64,000 bases of DNA. Source: Pseudomonadota bacterium (GTDB lineage Bacteria; Pseudomonadota; Gammaproteobacteria; Steroidobacterales; JBCBZW01). The stretch's first letter is position 1. Each line of letters opens with the position of its first letter. The stretch is from positions 1 through 64,000 of the forward strand of contig JBCCWS010000014.1 of NCBI GenBank assembly GCA_039193195.1. The letters are read 5' to 3'. The translations under genes and the position numbers were made by a program. The notes under the pieces were generated by a model. That model saw only the letters and a program-made list of their open reading frames with translations, searched no databases and was not told where the DNA came from. Of the stretch, positions 61,198-64,000 are shown piece by piece.

Positions 61198-64000
61198 TCG
61201 CCCTGTTCTCCCAGCTGAAGCTTGAGCGCAAGGTGCAAGTGCTCATCGTGAGCGCGGCCTCGCTCGCCTTGCTGTGCGCGTGCTTACTGGTGCTCGTCGG
61301 CCAGACGATGGAGGCACGCAGCGAACTCACCGACCGCCTAGACACCCTTTCGGAGGTGATCGCCAGCAACAGCGTCGGCGCTCTGAGCTTCGAGGACGAC
61401 GAGCAGGCTGAACGGGTGCTCAGCTCTTTGCTGGCGCAGTCCAGCGTCACCTTCGCTGCCCTGTACACGAACGAGACGAAAGCGCTCGCCGAGTACGTTC
61501 GGTCCGCCAACCGCTCCGAAGCCATCGCTGATCCTGGGGGCTGGTTGCACAGGCTCCTCGCCGACCCTAGCCCCGGGGAAAACACCACGCGCTACAGCTG
61601 GCACGCGGTGGAACTGGTACATCCGGTCGTCTTCGACGGAGAACACATCGGCACGCTTTACCTACGCTCTACCCTCGCCCCGATCATCCAGGGCGTGCTG
61701 CGATCGACGGTGTTGATTGCGCTGGCCCTGACCGCCGGCACCGTGGCCGCGCTGTTCCTCGCCTCGGTCCTCTCGCCCGCTCTCATCGCACCGCTCATGC
61801 AGCTCTCGCAGATGGCGCAGTCCGTCTCGCGGGACAACGACTTCTCCCTGAGGGCACAGGTCAAAGGCAACGATGAAATCGCCGCCCTCGCCCATGCGGT
61901 CAATGAGATGCTGCGCCAGCTAGAGCTCCGCGATCAGCGGCTCGCCGCCCACCGCGAACGCCTAGAAGCGGAGGTAGTAGAACGCACGCAGCGCCTCGCC
62001 GATACCAACGGCCGTCTCGAGTCGCTGGTGGAGGAACTGCGCGCTGCACGCGATCGTGCGCAAGCCGCCAGCACGGCCAAGAGCGATTTCCTTGCCCGCA
62101 TGAGTCACGAGATTCGCACCCCCATGAATGGCGTTCTCGGCATGACCGAGCTACTGCTGTCCTCGGAACTCGAGCCACGCCAGCGCCGCTACGCCGACAG
62201 CATCCACCACTCGGCCGAAGCGCTGCTCAGCATCATCAACGACATCCTCGACTTCTCGAAGATCGAAGCCGGCAAGATGGAACTCGACCATGCCCCCTTC
62301 GACCTGCGCGAGGCCATCGAGGACGTCGCTGAACTGCTCTGCGAGCGCGCCGACAGCAAGGGCGTGGAACTGCTCTGTGATATCCCTACGGACCTGCGGG
62401 TGCAGCGCGTCGGCGATGCGGCGCGCATTCGACAGGTGTTGATCAACCTGGTGGGTAACGCCGTCAAGTTCACCGAACAAGGTGAAGTGGTGGTTCGCGT
62501 ATTTGCCATTCAGCACGAAGGCGATGAGCAGCTGCGGATCGAGGTGAGCGATACCGGCATCGGCATCTCCAGCGAGAGCCTGACCAAGGTATTCGACTCG
62601 TTCTCCCAGGAAGATGGAACGGTGACGCGCCGCTTTGGTGGTACGGGGCTTGGCCTCACCATCTCACGACAACTGGTGGAACTGATGGGGGGCGAAATCG
62701 GCTGTCGAAGTCAGGTGGGCCGAGGCTCCACCTTCTGGTTCCACATCCCCCTCGCGTGCGCCACGCAGAGCACTGAGCTGCAGCGCGATCGCCTCACGGG
62801 CGCGCGGGCGCTGATCGTCGACGACAACGCCAGCAACCGGGAGATCCTGCATCGCCAGCTGAGCGCCTGGGGCATGGAGGTGCTCAGCGCCCGCGACGGC
62901 GAAGGCGCGCTCAGCGCGGTTCGCAAGGCCAGCGATGATCCCTTCGACATCGTGCTGATGGACCTGCAGCTGCCGGACCGAAACGGCATCGACATCACCG
63001 AGTCGCTTCGCGTCGTCCCCGGCGGGGATATCCCGTCCGTGATCCTGCTGAGCTCGATCTCCGGACACGTGCGCGCCGAGGACCGTCTGCGCGTGGGCAT
63101 CGAAGCCACGCTCACCAAGCCGCTGCGCCAACATCAGCTTCTCGATTGCCTGGTGGGCCTGCTGCAGGGCAACGAGGGAAGCGCCCGCTATCGCGCCAGT
63201 AGCGCGCGACAGGACGCTCGGGCTATCGGTGAGATCGGGGCACGGGTGCTGCTGGTGGAAGACAACGAGGTCAACCAAGCGGTCGCTCTGGGCATGCTGG
63301 CGCAAATCGGATGCACTGCCCAATGCGCCAACAACGGCCGCGAGGCCGTGGAGATGCTGGAGGCGTCCTGGGACAGCGTCGATGTCGTGTTGATGGATTG
63401 CCAGATGCCGATCATGGACGGCTTCAGCGCCACCCAGGCGCTTCGCAACATCGAGGCGCTCGAGTCTCGCACGCCCCTGCCGATCATCGCCCTCACCGCC
63501 AACGCCATGGAAGGTGATCGCGAGAAGTGTGCGGCGGCAGGTATGTCTGATTACCTATCTAAACCTTTTACCCTGAATCAGCTTCGTGAGGTACTGCTGC
63601 GCCAACGCAAGACACCCACGACCGAAGGGCTGCCCCAGCCGGCCCTCGACGCCCGCGCCACCCTCGACACCTCGGTGCTCGCGGCGCTGAGCGCCCTCCC
63701 GGTAAGCGGCGCCGAGGGCACGCTCATGGAGCGGGTGGTGAAGCTGTACGCAGAGAGCTCTCCAGCGCTCCTAGAGCGCCTCATCAACGCCAATAGCTTC
63801 GACGAGGCCCGCAGCACTGCCCACGCCCTACGTTCGAGCAGCGCCAACGTGGGAGCACAGCGCGTCAGCGCCCTGTGCGAGCAACTCGAAGCGCTCCCAG
63901 CAGAAGCTGAGTCGGACGCTCAATGGCGTGCGATGGTCGAACAGATATCGAGAGAGCATGGCGAGGCGCTGCGGTCGCTCAACGCGTTCCTGCTGCCCCG
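61194..64000 (+). CDS. Hybrid sensor histidine kinase (HAMP-HisKA-HATPase-REC-REC-HPt), runs off the window
   Basis: The GTG start overlaps the YfiR-like stop. Two membrane segments (~14-36 and ~160-185) flank a periplasmic sensor with CHASE8-like character (SNSVGALSFEDDEQA). HAMP and a coiled coil follow, then HisKA (MSHEIRTPMNGVLGM, His ~305), HATPase (NLVGNAVKFTEQG, FGGTGLGLTISRQLV), receiver 1 (LIVDDNASN, LMDLQLPDRNG), receiver 2 (LLVEDNEVNQ, LMDCQMPIMDG) and an HPt domain (His in ARSTAHALRSSSANVG). The frame is still open at the last base, so the true end lies outside. It is a phosphorelay kinase whose final target is unknown, presumably regulated by the YfiR-like protein. Confidence 0.92.
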   Translation, partial: MIALFSQLKLERKVQVLIVSAASLALLCACLLVLVGQTMEARSELTDRLDTLSEVIASNSVGALSFEDDEQAERVLSSLLAQSSVTFAALYTNETKALAEYVRSANRSEAIADPGGWLHRLLADPSPGENTTRYSWHAVELVHPVVFDGEHIGTLYLRSTLAPIIQGVLRSTVLIALALTAGTVAALFLASVLSPALIAPLMQLSQMAQSVSRDNDFSLRAQVKGNDEIAALAHAVNEMLRQLELRDQRLAAHRERLEAEVVERTQRLADTNGRLESLVEELRAARDRAQAASTAKSDFLARMSHEIRTPMNGVLGMTELLLSSELEPRQRRYADSIHHSAEALLSIINDILDFSKIEAGKMELDHAPFDLREAIEDVAELLCERADSKGVELLCDIPTDLRVQRVGDAARIRQVLINLVGNAVKFTEQGEVVVRVFAIQHEGDEQLRIEVSDTGIGISSESLTKVFDSFSQEDGTVTRRFGGTGLGLTISRQLVELMGGEIGCRSQVGRGSTFWFHIPLACATQSTELQRDRLTGARALIVDDNASNREILHRQLSAWGMEVLSARDGEGALSAVRKASDDPFDIVLMDLQLPDRNGIDITESLRVVPGGDIPSVILLSSISGHVRAEDRLRVGIEATLTKPLRQHQLLDCLVGLLQGNEGSARYRASSARQDARAIGEIGARVLLVEDNEVNQAVALGMLAQIGCTAQCANNGREAVEMLEASWDSVDVVLMDCQMPIMDGFSATQALRNIEALESRTPLPIIALTANAMEGDREKCAAAGMSDYLSKPFTLNQLREVLLRQRKTPTTEGLPQPALDARATLDTSVLAALSALPVSGAEGTLMERVVKLYAESSPALLERLINANSFDEARSTAHALRSSSANVGAQRVSALCEQLEALPAEAESDAQWRAMVEQISREHGEALRSLNAFLLP

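Overview
The window is about 64 kb of GC-rich, tightly packed chromosomal DNA. It looks like a free-living, probably aquatic gammaproteobacterium: there are three TonB-dependent receptors, many exported proteins and lipoproteins, DUF1800/DUF1501 and YfiR-type genes, a bacteriophytochrome and several two-component systems. No rRNA, tRNA, CRISPR array or intact transposase was seen. The species is inference from gene content only.

Layout. 0.1-2.6 kb: a TIR-domain protein beside the end of a small mobile repeat, then a Nudix hydrolase. 3.4-7.9 kb: a membrane protein and a CadC-like regulator divergent from an amidohydrolase. 8.2-13.1 kb: a possible transposase remnant, a PhyH dioxygenase, a flavin disulfide reductase and an M13 peptidase. 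13.3-23.1 kb: a sugar locus with LacI regulator, SSS symporter, TonB receptor, MDR dehydrogenase, GH13_18 sucrose-phosphorylase-like enzyme, GFO/IDH oxidoreductase and PfkB kinase. The last four are packed with overlapping or near-overlapping ends, and a LacI/PurR-type operator sits between the divergent transporter genes. 23.2-29.8 kb: a large subtilase with two inserted beta-sandwich repeats and a YLWSD repeat tail, then hypothetical and metzincin-like exported proteins. 30-36.3 kb: a bacteriophytochrome kinase with its response regulator, a wrecked DUF885 gene carrying a repeat element, and an OmpR/EnvZ-type pair. 36.5-39.8 kb: a DUF1800-DUF1501 pair. 39.8-46 kb: three cupins, an SDR, a TonB receptor and a LuxR-type regulator. 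46.4-52 kb: exported proteins flanking a TIR-NACHT-FGE gene and a reverse-transcriptase remnant. 52-64 kb: a Ser/Thr kinase with TPRs, gcvP behind a tandem glycine riboswitch, and a TonB receptor/YfiR/hybrid kinase operon that runs off the end.

Most notable system: the gene at 47536-50286 (minus) encodes TIR + NACHT + a C-type-lectin-fold (FGE-sulfatase) domain. Its last ~30 codons look like the variable repeat of a diversity-generating retroelement (DGR): fixed GGSW and VGFR frames flank a run of codons of the form NNC, as expected from AAC template codons mutated at adenines. A 9-bp-stem hairpin lies just beyond the stop. Converging on it, only 67 bp away, is the C-terminal ~86 codons of a DGR-like reverse transcriptase that has lost its 5' part and has no visible template repeat. 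This reads as a hypervariable immune-type sensor whose local retroelement has decayed. It may now be frozen or diversified in trans.

Second notable element: a ~165-bp inverted-repeat element (three full copies, one truncated copy) bounded by CTAG. Its terminal arms differ between copies but stay complementary within each copy. Copies sit at a gene's stop codon, inside a pseudogene, at the end of a probable gene remnant, and just upstream of the first TIR gene.
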